Translations under genes and position numbers: made by a program
Assembly (NCBI RefSeq): GCF_007954275.1
Contig: NZ_VOLT01000016.1
Span: 1 to 64,000, forward strand
Length of the DNA: 64,000 bases
Direction of reading: 5' to 3'
DNA from: Colwellia demingiae
GTDB lineage: Bacteria > Pseudomonadota > Gammaproteobacteria > Enterobacterales > Alteromonadaceae
Shown: piece by piece, positions 37,935 to 47,863 of the stretch
How positions within the stretch are numbered: the first letter of the stretch is position 1
How the letters are laid out: each line of letters opens with the position of its first letter
Notes under the pieces: generated by a model
Seen by the model: only the letters and a program-made list of their open reading frames with translations
What the model was told of the DNA's origin: nothing
Databases searched by the model: none

Positions 37935-38252
37935 ATGAAAAAAACGTTTGAATTGACCCACCCGAAAGTAAAACTTGAAAGACGCGTTGACGCTGTAAAG
38001 CATGAGGTTAAAAAATACCTTAAAAGAGAACGCAATAAAAAATTACCAGCAGGTGCTGATTTTTGGGATTTTGATTGCCAATTTGGTAATACCAAAGAAG
38101 AAGCAGAGCCAGTTCAATTGTCAGATATTAATAAACGCATTGATCAAACTCAAGTGGACGGCTTAACGTCATTTTACATTGAAATCGAAGCGAAAGAAGG
38201 TATTAGAACCTTTACGCCAAGAGATGAAGATGAAAGTGACCTTGAAGACTAA
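37935..38252 (+). CDS. DUF6172-like small cytoplasmic protein
   Basis: A 105-residue, charged protein without signal or membrane segments. It resembles a family named DUF6172 from memory: MKKTFELTHPK, a basic helix YLKRERNKKLP, FWDFDCQFGN and FYIEIEAKEG. I am moderately sure of the family name and know no function. It has its own terminator and is preceded by a hairpin-ended pip gene, so it is probably expressed alone. Confidence 0.65.
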   Translation: MKKTFELTHPKVKLERRVDAVKHEVKKYLKRERNKKLPAGADFWDFDCQFGNTKEEAEPVQLSDINKRIDQTQVDGLTSFYIEIEAKEGIRTFTPRDEDESDLED

Positions 38253-38286
38253 TTAGCACATAGCTAATGTTTAAAGTTAATAAATG

Positions 38287-38311
38287 ACCGAGCCATGTGC
38301 TCGGTTTTTTT
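38287..38311 (+). terminator. Intrinsic terminator after the DUF6172-like gene
   Basis: ACCGAGC, loop CATGT, GCTCGGT followed by seven Ts. Confidence 0.88.
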
Positions 38312-38754
38312 ATGCCCTAAAGTAAATAAAAGAAGCACAAAGCTAATAACTCATGCCAGGTGCTGTTTTATGGTAAACATTCAGGTTAGAAATGACAGCG
38401 TTGTCATGTTTTATTTTCAATGTTATGGTGCTGCCCAGCCATTTTCGCTTACTATTTTTTAGAGTAAAAACTTAATTTAATACTAAAGTTGTATATTAAA
38501 GTCGAGTTAAAAATTTTAGCATGTTAGTTATCAAATTATCTTTAGCAATAAAACACATATAGTTTTATTGCTGGAAATAGAGAAAATAATACGTTAAAAC
38601 TATGTGCAAAGAACATTTAGCGTTGAAGAATAATAAATATAAAGAAGAGATATTTCATGTTATACCAAATGTGTTAATTAATGGGTCAACATAGAGTTAC
38701 TTAGTTAACACCAATGGTATTAATAACCTCAAGTTAAGTCCGAAGGAAGAGAAA
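38312..38754. promoter_or_regulatory. Long upstream region of acs
   Basis: About 440 bp without a gene, containing whatever controls acs. A 14-bp imperfect inverted repeat (CACATATAGTTTTA near 38551, TAAAACTATGTG near 38597) flanks a 30-bp core, and a short TATACC-ended repeat lies at 38662-38720. No clear CRP or sigma-54 site was found. GGAAGAG precedes the acs ATG. Confidence 0.35.
38662..38720. repeat. Small TATACC-ended inverted repeat upstream of acs
   Basis: ATACCAAATGTGTTAATTAA at the left pairs with the reverse complement of the right end (ATACCATTGGTGTTAACTAA), four mismatches in 20. It looks like an internally deleted member of the TATACCAAT repeat family. Confidence 0.45.
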
Positions 38755-40701
38755 ATGAAAGAATTAAAATCTTGTTATCCAGTTTCAGAGAAAGCCAAAG
38801 CGCATACTCATATTGATGCAGCTACATACGATGCTATGTACAAGAAATCAATTGAGCAACCTGATGAATTTTGGGGCGAACAAGCAAAAGAATTTATTGA
38901 TTGGTACCAACCTTGGGACAGCGTAATTAAAGTTGATCTTAAAAATTCTGAAATTAGCTGGTTCTCTGGCGCTAAACTTAACGTAAGTTATAACTGTATT
39001 GACCGTCATTTAGCGACTAAAGCAAATGATACGGCTATTATTTTTGAAGGTGATGATCCAAATGATGACTCAAAAGTAACGTATCAAGAGTTACACGACC
39101 ATGTTTGTCGTTTGGCTAACTTATTAAAAGAGCGTGGCGTTAAAAAAGGCGATCGCGTTTGTATCTACATGCCGATGATCCCTGAAGTGGGTTACGCCAT
39201 GTTAGCGTGTGCACGTATTGGTGCTATTCACTCAGTTGTATTTGGTGGTTTCTCTACTGAATCGATTAAAGCTCGTGTACTTGATGCTGATTGCCAAGTG
39301 ATTATCACAGCTGATCAATCATTACGTGGTGGTAAACGTATTCCGCTTAAAGCAAATGTTGATGCAGCGGTTACAGATTGTCCAAATGTTCATTCAGTAA
39401 TTGTTGTTGCCCGCACGGGTGGTGATGTTGCTTGGAATGACAAAGTAGATATCAATTACGAAGAAGCCGTTGCCAAACAACCAGCAGTATGTGAACCAGA
39501 AATAATGGATGCTGAAGACCCATTATTTGTTCTTTATACTTCAGGTTCAACGGGTACGCCAAAAGGTGTAGTACATACGTGTGGTGGTTATATTCTTTAT
39601 GCAGCCATGACACATAAGTATGTGTTTGATTACAAAGAAGGCGAAGTTTACTGGTGTACTGCCGATGCTGGTTGGATCACAGGTCACTCTTATATTTTCT
39701 ACGGCCCGTTAGCAAACGGTGCAACGACGTTAGTATTTGAAGGTGTACCAACATACCCAGATGCAGGTCGTTTTTGGCAAGTATGTGAAAAACATAAAGT
39801 TAACGTATTCTACACTGCTCCTACTGCCATTCGTGCATTGATGAGTATTGGTGATGATTTAGTTAACCAAGCTGATTTATCCTCTTTACGCTTGTTAGGT
39901 ACGGTAGGTGAGCCAATTAACCCTGAAGCATGGCATTGGTATTATGAAGTTGTTGGCAAGAGTAATTGTCCAATTGTTGATACGTGGTGGCAGACAGAAA
40001 CAGGTGGTATTTTAATTACTTCACTACCTGGTGCAGTCGACATGAAACCAGGTTGTGCGGGTAAGCCATTCTTTGGTGTACAACCTGCATTATTTGATAA
40101 AGACGGCAATACCTTAGAAGGTGAAAACGCAGGTCTGTTAGTAATGACGGCAAGTTGGCCAGGACAATTACGTACCGTTTATGGTGATCATAATCGTTTC
40201 TATCAAACTTATTTAGGTCAATACCCAGGTAATTACTTTACTTGTGATGGCGCTAAACGTGATGAAGATGGTTATTACTGGATAACAGGTCGTGTTGATG
40301 ACGTACTTAACGTATCAGGACACAGATTAGGTACTGCTGAAATTGAAAGTGCTTTAGTACTTCACCCAGCTGTTGCTGAAGCGGCTGTTGTTGGTTACCC
40401 ACATGAAATTAAAGGCCAAGGCGTTTATTGTTACGTGACCTTAATGGGCAATGCTACTGAATCAGACGAGTTAAATGCAGAGCTACGTGAATTTGTTGCT
40501 AAAGAATTAGGTCGCTTTGCAAAACCTGATTACATTCAATGGTCACCGGGTTTACCGAAAACACGTTCAGGTAAAATCATGCGTCGTATATTACGTAAGA
40601 TTGCTGAAAATGATGTAGATAGTTTAGGTGATACTTCAACATTGGCAGACCCAAGTGTTGTTGAAAACTTGATTGAGAAACGTATCATTCACGGTGCATA
40701 A
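38755..40701 (+). CDS. acs: Acetyl-coenzyme A synthetase
   Basis: A 648-residue enzyme making acetyl-CoA from acetate, ATP and CoA via acetyl-AMP. Motifs: [14 protein letters not shown] (P-loop-like), [22 protein letters not shown] hinge region and the C-terminal [15 protein letters not shown] whose Lys is the acetylation-controlled residue in the family. Length equals the usual 650. It is monocistronic with its own terminator and a long leader region. Confidence 0.95.
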   Translation: MKELKSCYPVSEKAKAHTHIDAATYDAMYKKSIEQPDEFWGEQAKEFIDWYQPWDSVIKVDLKNSEISWFSGAKLNVSYNCIDRHLATKANDTAIIFEGDDPNDDSKVTYQELHDHVCRLANLLKERGVKKGDRVCIYMPMIPEVGYAMLACARIGAIHSVVFGGFSTESIKARVLDADCQVIITADQSLRGGKRIPLKANVDAAVTDCPNVHSVIVVARTGGDVAWNDKVDINYEEAVAKQPAVCEPEIMDAEDPLFVLYTSGSTGTPKGVVHTCGGYILYAAMTHKYVFDYKEGEVYWCTADAGWITGHSYIFYGPLANGATTLVFEGVPTYPDAGRFWQVCEKHKVNVFYTAPTAIRALMSIGDDLVNQADLSSLRLLGTVGEPINPEAWHWYYEVVGKSNCPIVDTWWQTETGGILITSLPGAVDMKPGCAGKPFFGVQPALFDKDGNTLEGENAGLLVMTASWPGQLRTVYGDHNRFYQTYLGQYPGNYFTCDGAKRDEDGYYWITGRVDDVLNVSGHRLGTAEIESALVLHPAVAEAAVVGYPHEIKGQGVYCYVTLMGNATESDELNAELREFVAKELGRFAKPDYIQWSPGLPKTRSGKIMRRILRKIAENDVDSLGDTSTLADPSVVENLIEKRIIHGA

Positions 40702-40731
40702 ACCTTAACGGCTTATCATTCGTAAACTAAT

Positions 40732-40757
40732 AAAAAGCGCCGAAAGGCGCTTTTTTT
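40732..40757 (+). terminator. Intrinsic terminator after acs
   Basis: AAAAAGCGCC, GAAA tetraloop, GGCGCTTTTTTT. Confidence 0.92.
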
Positions 40758-41102
40758 ATGGCGTATATTTTTGTGTGTCGACTTAGATAAATAGCTCACA
40801 TAATTTTACTAGCAAACTACCTATTTCGACTATTTTTTCTCATCGATAAATTTTTTACTCCATTTTCTCTACATTTTACAAATTAACACTATACATACGT
40901 AAAAAAGAGTGTAAAAATAACAATACAAATCGCGTAATTAAATCTTTACGATTTCTTGTTTTTGTTTTTGGTTGAGCTGTAGCCCTTATTTAGTCGCTTT
41001 TTTCCTACCTTGAATTTCACATGTTTAATCTGTTTATTTAGCTAGCGTAAACACACTTTAAAGATCCACTTGGTGAAAAAAGAACTACATTGAGGAAAAA
41101 TC
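40758..41102. promoter_or_regulatory. Upstream region of the DAHP synthase gene
   Basis: About 345 AT-rich bases. A weak TyrR-like half-site pair TGTAAA-N6-AATACA lies at 40910-40927, and an inverted repeat TGTTTA/TAAACA at 41031-41053 is close to the gene. Neither is convincing. TGAGGAAAA gives the ribosome-binding site. Confidence 0.3.
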
Positions 41103-42197
41103 ATGACAACAGCCAACGAACTATCTGCCGTGCCGACCAGCTCAAATAACATTCATGTTAACGCTGAGCATGTATTAATTACCCCAGAAGCGTTACGTGC
41201 TGAATTACCACTTTCAGAAGAAGGTCGTGAGTTTGTTCAGCAGTCACGTAAAACGATTAGTGACATAATCCACAAACGAGATCCTCGTTTGCTCGTTATT
41301 TCAGGCCCGTGTTCTGTGCATGATGTTGAAGCAGCCAAAGATTATGCTCGTCAGTTAAAAGTGCTACACAATAAATACCAAGGTTCACTATTTATTGTTA
41401 TGCGTGTTTATTTTGAAAAACCACGGACAACAGTAGGTTGGAAAGGTTTGATTAACGACCCACATATGGATGGTACGTTTGATGTTGAAACGGGCCTTCG
41501 AAAAGCGCGTGAATTGATTCTTTACTTAACAGAGCTTGGTTTGCCTTTAGCAACGGAAGCACTTGACCCGATTAGCCCGCAATACCTTGCTGAAGCATTC
41601 AGCTGGTCAGCTATTGGCGCGCGTACCACTGAGTCGCAAACTCACAGAGAAATGGCAAGTGGTTTATCCATGCCAATAGGTTTTAAAAATGGTACTAACG
41701 GCAGCTTAAGTGTTGCAGTAAACGCATTGCAATCAGCAGCTTCACCACATCACTTTATGGGTATAAACCGTCAAGGGCAGGTTGCTTTAATCCAAACTAG
41801 CGGCAATCCTGATGGCCATGTCATTTTACGAGGTGGTACAGCGCCTAATTACGATGCAAAAAGTATTGCAGAGTGCGAGCAAGCCCTAGCTAAACAAGAT
41901 ATCTCCCCAGGTATTATTGTTGACTGTAGTCACGGTAACTCAAGTAAAGATTACACTCGCCAACCACTGGTAACACAAGATGTTGTTGAACAAATTTGTG
42001 CGGGTAATAAATCAATTATTGGTATAATGTTAGAGAGTAATATTAACGCGGGTAATCAAAGCAGTGATTTAGCAAAAGAAGACTTAGCTTACGGTGTGTC
42101 TGTAACCGACGCTTGTATTGATTTTGCTGAAACCGAACAGCTATTAGATGATGCTAATGCACGCCTATCAGGTTGTTTAACTTCACGTACAGCCTAA
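41103..42197 (+). CDS. aroF: 3-deoxy-7-phosphoheptulonate (DAHP) synthase, class I
   Basis: A 364-residue enzyme joining phosphoenolpyruvate and erythrose 4-phosphate, the first step of aromatic amino acid synthesis. Visible family motifs are LLVISGPCSVHD, MRVYFEKPRTTVGWKG, LPLATEALDP, GARTTESQTHREMASGLSMPIGFKNGTNG (quoted in parts: GARTTESQ, PIGFKNGT), RGGTAPNYD and VDCSHGNSSKD. The N-terminal extension is that of the feedback-inhibited AroF/G/H type. Placement before tyrA suggests the tyrosine-sensitive isoenzyme, though feedback specificity was not read from residues. Confidence 0.9.
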   Translation: MTTANELSAVPTSSNNIHVNAEHVLITPEALRAELPLSEEGREFVQQSRKTISDIIHKRDPRLLVISGPCSVHDVEAAKDYARQLKVLHNKYQGSLFIVMRVYFEKPRTTVGWKGLINDPHMDGTFDVETGLRKARELILYLTELGLPLATEALDPISPQYLAEAFSWSAIGARTTESQTHREMASGLSMPIGFKNGTNGSLSVAVNALQSAASPHHFMGINRQGQVALIQTSGNPDGHVILRGGTAPNYDAKSIAECEQALAKQDISPGIIVDCSHGNSSKDYTRQPLVTQDVVEQICAGNKSIIGIMLESNINAGNQSSDLAKEDLAYGVSVTDACIDFAETEQLLDDANARLSGCLTSRTA

Positions 42198-42247
42198 AGG
42201 TTATTTGCCTAACGTTGCTAGGTAAGATATTTTAATTAGACGTGACT

Positions 42248-42588
42248 TATACCCGCTACCAATCAAAGTGCACGGGTATATACCCTTTACCATTCAAGAT
42301 GCAGGTTTCAGAGTGCTTGAGCAATTTCAATTCAAGGCGCTGTGATGAAATAATGGTTGTTCAGGATAATTGCTCCTGCATTATCTAATAAGGTACTTCC
42401 TGTACCGTCATTATAAGTCACAGCAACGATGGAGTGATGTTGCTCAAGCGCTTCTTTGATGGGTTTAAAATCACTTTATACTACGTTAAATAATCAAACC
42501 ATAGAATGACTATGCTTAAATTATTTGCCTTGCCTAAAGTGGTTTTAATTCCCACTGAAATCCTGCACTTTGATTGGTAATGGGTATA
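42248..42588. mobile_element. MITE-like element between aroF and tyrA, 341 bp
   Basis: 25-bp terminal inverted repeats: TATACCCGCTACCAATC at the left (42248-42272) and the reverse complement at 42564-42588, two mismatches in 25. A second, slightly different left end (TATACCCTTTACCATTC, from 42279) also pairs with the right end over 27 bases with four mismatches, implying a nested or doubled insertion. There is no coding capacity. It separates two genes that form one operon in E. coli. Confidence 0.7.
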
Positions 42589-42659
42589 TGTCGCGTTTTC
42601 TATTTTAAAGGCATCATGTAATATGCTTCAAATAATATGTGGTAGATAAGAGACATTAA

Positions 42660-43804
42660 TGACAAATTCAGATCCCGACTTTGATAAAAAGTTAACAAGT
42701 TTACGTGACGAAATTGATGAAATTGATAGTGACTTAGTCAAGTTATTGCAAAGACGGCTTGCCGTTACCAGTAAAGTTGGTCAACTAAAAAGTGGTGTTG
42801 GCAGACCTATTTATGATGCTAAGCGCGAGGCAAGTTTATTTGCTAAACGTCGTCAGCAGGCAAGTGACGCTGGTCTATCACCTGACTTAATTGAAGATGT
42901 TTTACGCCGTTTAATGCGAGACTCTTATGTCAGTCAAGATGCTAGTGGCTATCGCTGTGTTAACCCTGAATGTAAAAAGGTTGTGGTAGTCGGCGGTAAA
43001 GGGCAATTAGGTTCTGTTTTTGTCGACTTATTTCAGCGATCGAGTTATCAAGTTGCTATTATTGAGCAAAATGACTGGCCCAACAGCGAAGCTATTTTAG
43101 CTGATGCGAGCTTAGTCATTGTTGCTGTGCCAATTCGCCTAACGACTATGGTTATTAATCATCTTAATAACTTACCAAATGAGTGTATTCTTGCCGATTT
43201 AACCAGTATTAAAGAGTCACCTTTGTTTGAAATGAAAAAGGTGCATGCTGGTCCGGTCGTTGGTTTACATCCTATGTTTGGTCCAGATGTAACAGGCTTA
43301 ATTAAACAAACCATTATTAGTTGTGAAGGGCGTAACCCTGAACAATATCAATGGCTCATTGAGCAGTTTGAAGTGTGGGGCGCTAAAATTTATCCGGTGC
43401 AAGCGCATGAGCATGATGAAGCCATGTCGATGGTACAAGTTATGCGACATTTCTCTACCATCGCTTATGGCTATCACTTGATGAGTGAAGGGGCTGATAT
43501 TGAAAATCTAGTCGCGATGAGTTCACCTATCTATCGATTAGAGTTGATTATGGTCGGACGATTATTTGCTCAAGATCCTACGCTTTATGCGGATATTATT
43601 TTTGCTAACAAAGATAATGTCAGCATGATGAAACGTTTTGCCTACCGGTTTTTAGAGTTACTTGAAGATGTTAGCCTTGATGATAAGGATGCTTTTGTTG
43701 ATATGTTTAATAATGTTTCAGGTTGGTTTGGTGATTATGCCGGAGATTTCCTTGAAGAAAGTAAATCGATGTTATTAAAAGCTAATGAACTGAAAAAACA
43801 CTAA
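42660..43804 (+). CDS. tyrA: Bifunctional chorismate mutase / prephenate dehydrogenase (T-protein)
   Basis: A 381-residue enzyme of tyrosine synthesis. Residues 1-90 are the AroQ chorismate mutase domain (LRDEIDEIDSDLVKLLQRR, shown split, with R and K active-site residues); residues 100-375 are the dehydrogenase with the nucleotide fold VVVVGGKGQLGSVF, GLHPMFGPDV and QVMRHFSTIAYGYHL. It follows the DAHP synthase gene, the usual partner, but with a 341-bp repeat element and a total gap of about 460 bp between them. A hairpin follows the stop codon. Confidence 0.95.
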
Positions 43805-43830
43805 GTACTCTTTAGCATTTTCAATGCTTT

Positions 43831-43852
43831 GCGCTAGTATTCTTACTAGCGC
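43831..43852 (+). terminator. Hairpin terminator after tyrA
   Basis: GCGCTAGTA, loop TTCT, TACTAGCGC: perfect 9-bp stem; the tail TACTCCTTCTTTT is only moderately T-rich. Confidence 0.6.
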
Positions 43853-44075
43853 TACTCCTTCTTTTGATATCAACCTTTGTAACTAACCTGCCAGTCATTA
43901 CCATAAATTATGTTAAAGCAATCAATTTTTGTTTGAGTTTGCAGGTCTGATAATTTCAGTTATTTGCATTAACAATTTATGTGAACAATAATTGACACGA
44001 AGTAATTTTTAGAATGATGTCTTGGGTAATCGCTTTCCCCTCGTTTTCTTTGGTCAATTTAATCAAGGAATCATA

Positions 44076-44456
44076 ATGAATAACTTAATAAAGTTTACTA
44101 TCCCCTTAATACTTATATTTAGCGCAAATTGTTACGCCGAAAAAAATATTGTCGATGTTTGGCAATGTAAGCTGAAAGAAGATAAAACGATGAAAGACGC
44201 AGCTGCATTGAATGAAAAATGGGTTAAATTCATGAATGCAAATGTAAAGGGTGGCGGGATTAACTCCTATGATATGGAGCCTAGAGTAGGTAATCATAAT
44301 GGATTTATGTTTGTTGATGTCTATCCAAACATGCAATCTTGGGCAGCAGGAGAGAATGTAATGGAGAAAACAGAAGAGGGTAAAGCCTTACAGAAAGAGT
44401 TCAAAATGTTGTCAAAGTGCTCAAGTAATAGCTTGTACTCGTCAACTAAACATTAG
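44076..44456 (+). CDS. Small exported protein of unknown function
   Basis: A protein of 126 residues with a signal peptide ending near CYA (residue 20). The ATG at 44076 is chosen because AAGGA lies 7 bases before it; the in-frame ATG at 44022 has no such site and precedes the hydrophobic signal by 18 residues. The mature part has a WQCKLKEDKTMKD...WVKFMN pattern and an F-M-F-V-D-V strand reminiscent of ferredoxin-like dimeric alpha/beta-barrel proteins, but I cannot name the family. Two Cys may pair. It is monocistronic. Confidence 0.6.
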   Translation: MNNLIKFTIPLILIFSANCYAEKNIVDVWQCKLKEDKTMKDAAALNEKWVKFMNANVKGGGINSYDMEPRVGNHNGFMFVDVYPNMQSWAAGENVMEKTEEGKALQKEFKMLSKCSSNSLYSSTKH

Positions 44457-44473
44457 CTAATCTATTGACGTAT

Positions 44474-44513
44474 ATGTCAGCTAATCATTGTTATGTAGAT
44501 ACATAGCTGACAT
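44474..44513 (+). terminator. Inverted repeat downstream of the 44076 gene
   Basis: ATGTCAGCTA (44474-44483) pairs with TAGCTGACAT (44504-44513), with ATGTA/TACAT pairing inside the loop. There is no T-tract; it may be a terminator or a protein-binding palindrome. Confidence 0.3.
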
Positions 44514-44660
44514 TGTCTATGCTCATGACTGGGTAGCTATTTCATATAATAACTACGATGTTGCCTTAGTTCACAGTTCTGTAGAACGATTCATTGATCA
44601 AATTAATTGTCTGCATGAAACCTAGTTAACTAGCTCGAATAAAACCCCAAAGGAAGTGCG

Positions 44661-45530
44661 ATGACAGCTCGAATAATGGATAAAACTTATTCAAAGCTAT
44701 TTGTAATTATTCTCGGTCTAACTATCAGCATTTTTTGCAATGCAAAACAGGGGATAGCTTTTGATGAATTTACGTTTTCCAAGTTAACCAATAAAGAATG
44801 TAGCCAGTTATTTAGAGATAATGTCATTACAAAAAATAATCCTATACCTTGTAATAGACTTAATCGGGTTAACTTTAGTTACATAAATGAATTAGGCGTA
44901 GTGAAGCAAGATGGAGTACTGATCGTTTTCGATGTTCTTGCACCTAAAGTTATGGTGCTAATGGAGAAATTGCTGAAACAACGTTTCGTCATTAGTAAAG
45001 CCCGTCCGATAGAATCATACCTTGGTGATGACAATGCTTCTATGGATGATAATAATACTTCTGCGTTCAATGGGAGAGCTATCACGGGAGGTTCACGCTG
45101 GTCTCTTCATGCTTATGGCGTTGCGATTGATATAAATCCTATACAAAATCCATTCATAGATATAGAGAAAGATGGTACGGCGAAAATCACTCCTGCAAAA
45201 AGCGCACACCTTGCCGTGAACCGATTAAATCATCGTCCAGGTAAACCGAAGCGTTCAGGTATGGCCGAGGATGTCGTTGATATTTTTGCGGAGCATGGAT
45301 TTTTTGTCTGGGGTGGTTATTGGAATTACCCCGTTGATTATCAACATTTTCAAGTGGGCCCGCGCTCATTTATCGAAGAGCTAGTTGCAAAAAACTTTAA
45401 TCATGGTGAAATGCTGTTAAATAGTTATATTTCAATGTATCTAGATTGTAGGAAAAACAGTCAAGGCGAACGAGATCAGACTGAGGCACGAGCAGCATGT
45501 ACCGACGCTATAATGACTGAAATGCCATAA
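44661..45530 (+). CDS. M15-family D-Ala-D-Ala carboxypeptidase-like protein
   Basis: A 289-residue exported protein: signal peptide about 1-28, then an M15 (VanY-like) peptidase domain at about 100-250. Zinc ligand motifs are SLHAYGVAIDIN (the SxHxxGxAxD motif) and DYQHFQVGPRS with the second His. The family cleaves D-Ala peptides of the cell wall. Two Cys near 47 and 64 and a pair near the C-terminus could form disulfides. AAAGGAAG sets the start. It is a single gene, convergent with the sterol desaturase. Confidence 0.82.
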   Translation: MTARIMDKTYSKLFVIILGLTISIFCNAKQGIAFDEFTFSKLTNKECSQLFRDNVITKNNPIPCNRLNRVNFSYINELGVVKQDGVLIVFDVLAPKVMVLMEKLLKQRFVISKARPIESYLGDDNASMDDNNTSAFNGRAITGGSRWSLHAYGVAIDINPIQNPFIDIEKDGTAKITPAKSAHLAVNRLNHRPGKPKRSGMAEDVVDIFAEHGFFVWGGYWNYPVDYQHFQVGPRSFIEELVAKNFNHGEMLLNSYISMYLDCRKNSQGERDQTEARAACTDAIMTEMP

Positions 45531-45626
45531 TGAAGCATAAGAATTAAGGTACATGCCTGTTGAAGTCTATTAGCCTTTTTACAAAATCTACCTGTTATAT
45601 CAAAGTAGTGAGCATAATAAGTGTAT

Positions 45627-46526
45627 TTACTTGATGCTGCTTTTTAAATTTTGTTCTTGTTGCCACGCCCACGTTGGTGATTTAGTCAGTAAGTTCCAGC
45701 GGTAACCCCAGTTGGGTGCATGCCATAATCGACTCGTTAGTTTTGCATAACCAGAAAAAAACACTTTCAACGGGTTTACACTATTTAGTTGAGGATGCAC
45801 ACCATAGGATACAGGTTCTTTTTCTTCAGCAAACGTGCCAAACATCTTGTCCCAAATAATAAAAATACCGGCATAATTTTTATCTAAATATTGCTTGTTA
45901 GTGCCATGGTGAACTCTATGATGAGAAGGCGTGTTAAATAGTGTTTCAATAGGGCGAGGTAGTTTTTTTACAGTCTCTGTGTGTAATAGGGTTTGAAATA
46001 ATTGCACAATTATTTCAGCCAAGAAAATAATAAAGGGATGAAAGCCTAAAATGGCTAACGGTAAATGGAAGAATAAAGGAAAAAACCAATCCATAGGACC
46101 ATGACGATAGGCCACTGAAATATTAAAGTGGGGCGAGCTATGATGTACCGTATGAGTTGCCCAACCAAAACCGTTCATGTGTAAAAATCTGTGTTCCCAA
46201 TAATAAGCAAGATCAGCTAAGACAATACAGCAAAGAATCGTCCAACCAGTAAGGGGGAGCTCAGTCACTCTAAAGTTGTCATAGATATATAAAAACACAC
46301 CTGCGTAAGCTGCGCCGACAATAGCCAGAATGATTATAAATAAACCTAAGGTGGCAAAGTTTGCAATACTATCGCCAAGGAAATTTTTGGTGAATTCTTT
46401 CTTTACGGCATAACGAAGACATTCGACAATAAAAAAGCCAATAGCAAGTACAAAAAACCAATCATTCATCCATACTTCTATGCCCCAAATCTCGTCAGGC
46501 GAAAAAATTCCAGTTAAAAAATCCAT
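45627..46526 (-). CDS. Sterol desaturase / fatty-acid hydroxylase family protein
   Basis: A 299-residue inner-membrane di-iron enzyme with four or more membrane segments and the three histidine motifs HRFLH, HTVHHSS and HHRVHH of the fatty-acid hydroxylase superfamily. It oxidises or hydroxylates a lipid; which one is unknown. AGGAG lies 6 bases before its ATG. It is second gene of a two-gene operon with the 46536-47108 gene (10-base gap), downstream of a TetR regulator whose putative operators flank this cluster. Confidence 0.85.
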   Translation of the reverse strand: MDFLTGIFSPDEIWGIEVWMNDWFFVLAIGFFIVECLRYAVKKEFTKNFLGDSIANFATLGLFIIILAIVGAAYAGVFLYIYDNFRVTELPLTGWTILCCIVLADLAYYWEHRFLHMNGFGWATHTVHHSSPHFNISVAYRHGPMDWFFPLFFHLPLAILGFHPFIIFLAEIIVQLFQTLLHTETVKKLPRPIETLFNTPSHHRVHHGTNKQYLDKNYAGIFIIWDKMFGTFAEEKEPVSYGVHPQLNSVNPLKVFFSGYAKLTSRLWHAPNWGYRWNLLTKSPTWAWQQEQNLKSSIK

Positions 46527-46535
46527 AGTATGCTC

Positions 46536-47108
46536 CTATTGGTACGACACAAATACTTGTGTAGTAGTTGTTTCGCCTTGTTGATTTAATGCATGCACTT
46601 CAAGTACGTACTCTTTTATTTTTTGGTGGTTTATCTTTTCCCAAGCGTCAGATAGCTGTGTTTTATCGTACTTATTTTCAGGTAATAATACAGAGTTATG
46701 ACTGATATCAATGGAGTAGTGTTTATTAAACTGAGTCATTTCGTTTATATCGTAACCAATGGTTACCTCTGCTTGCTGATAGTCTTTAGAAATTTTCTGA
46801 TATAAAACATAAACTTTTTTTGGCTGATATTTAAGGTGTTTGTGTAGTTTGGTACTGTTATTAAACTTTTGCCATAAAAGCTGAATATCAGCTAATTCAA
46901 CTTGTTGGCGAATACCTGTGATATCAATGGACTCAGGTTTCACTGCCTTTGTTAGATTTACAATAGACGGTTCTTTTACTTCTTTTTGCACCTCTTGAAT
47001 GATTTTTTGCGGCTGAATTGCATGCGCTATTTTACCTTGAAATAAGGCTAATCCCCAAAAAGTAGCCACGATAATAAAAGAAGTTAATATTGAATTGAAT
47101 AAACTCAT
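46536..47108 (-). CDS. Membrane-anchored protein with possible GyrI-like effector domain
   Basis: A protein of 190 residues: one N-terminal membrane helix (about 5-28), a short linker, then a soluble domain (80-190) whose VYVLYQKISKDY...EVTIGYDI stretch resembles the GyrI-like/AraC effector-binding fold that binds small hydrophobic ligands. Homology is judged by eye and is moderate. The ATG at 47108 with AGGTG 6 bases upstream is preferred over a GTG at 47117. It leads the operon with the sterol desaturase, so it may bind or carry the same lipid. Confidence 0.6.
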   Translation of the reverse strand: MSLFNSILTSFIIVATFWGLALFQGKIAHAIQPQKIIQEVQKEVKEPSIVNLTKAVKPESIDITGIRQQVELADIQLLWQKFNNSTKLHKHLKYQPKKVYVLYQKISKDYQQAEVTIGYDINEMTQFNKHYSIDISHNSVLLPENKYDKTQLSDAWEKINHQKIKEYVLEVHALNQQGETTTTQVFVSYQ

Positions 47109-47160
47109 ACGACACACCTAAACATAAATTATGTTGTGTAATTTACGTAACTAGTTATTG

Positions 47161-47180
47161 ATTGTCAATATGAAAATTTA
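47161..47180. promoter_or_regulatory. Candidate TetR operator before the lipid operon
   Basis: ATTGTCA-A-TATGAAAAT-T-TA, 18 of 20 bases identical to a site at 47864-47883. It is about 50 bp upstream of the 47108 start, overlapping the TetR stop codon. Confidence 0.45.
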
Positions 47181-47765
47181 ATGTTGTGTTGATAATTGTG
47201 AACTTAATAACATTGAGGTTTGTTTTAACTTATACATTTCATCAAACATCCCTAATGGTAATAGTGATTCACTCATTAAATAATTAGCGTAAATTCCGTA
47301 GGCAATGAGTTCGATTTTATCTTGTTTAACATTTGGGTATTGTGTTGAAAATTCATTGACAAGGTGCTGAATAAATTCTTGCATGATCTGTTTCTGATGA
47401 AGCTTGATTGTTACTAACCTTTTCGCTTCAGAAAATATCGCTTCGCCAATAATAGTATTGTTCATCATATCTTTACTACGGTTAGAAAAGATAGATTCTA
47501 TGAGCGCTTCAACTCTGTTTGACGTAGGGAGGTATGTTAATAGCTCTTGCCATTGTTGCGTGTATTTACTTGTCCATCTTGCACTTAATGCACAAATTAT
47601 ATCATCACGATTACCAATGTAATGACGTAAAATAGTGCGTTTCATCTTGGCGATTTCTGCAATGTTTTCTAGTGATGTCGCTTGAATACCTTTATCTAAG
47701 ATACATTGTTCTAGCGCATCTAATATTTCTTCTTTGCGTTGTCCTGCCATACTTGGCCTTGCCAT
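47178..47765 (-). CDS. TetR-family transcriptional regulator
   Basis: A DNA-binding repressor of 195 residues. Residues 1-55 are the TetR helix-turn-helix (KEEILDALEQCILDKG, TSLENIAEIAKMKRTILRHYIGN shown in part) and the rest a helical ligand domain. The start at 47765 (MARPSMAG) follows GGAAGG; the open frame extends upstream but without a good site. A 31-bp palindrome lies about 50-80 bp upstream, so autorepression is likely. The two-gene lipid operon downstream on the same strand is the probable target. Confidence 0.88.
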   Translation of the reverse strand: MARPSMAGQRKEEILDALEQCILDKGIQATSLENIAEIAKMKRTILRHYIGNRDDIICALSARWTSKYTQQWQELLTYLPTSNRVEALIESIFSNRSKDMMNNTIIGEAIFSEAKRLVTIKLHQKQIMQEFIQHLVNEFSTQYPNVKQDKIELIAYGIYANYLMSESLLPLGMFDEMYKLKQTSMLLSSQLSTQH

Positions 47766-47813
47766 AAACCTTCCCCAACAATAAGTTAACTTACCAGCAA
47801 TAGTATAATAAAT

Positions 47814-47844
47814 ACCTTTAATTGTCACGTTGACAATTAAAGGT
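47814..47844. promoter_or_regulatory. Perfect palindromic operator upstream of the TetR gene
   Basis: ACCTTTAATTGTCA and its exact complement separated by CGT: 14-bp arms, 3-bp centre. Such a palindrome 50-80 bp before a TetR gene is typical of an autoregulatory operator. It contains the ATTGTCA core found in the two neighbouring sites. Confidence 0.7.
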
Positions 47845-47863
47845 GAATTAAGGTAGTCTATAA

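Noticed and set aside
40910..40927. TyrR box before aroF
   Set aside because: TGTAAA is present but the second arm AATACA matches the TTTACA consensus at only four of six positions.
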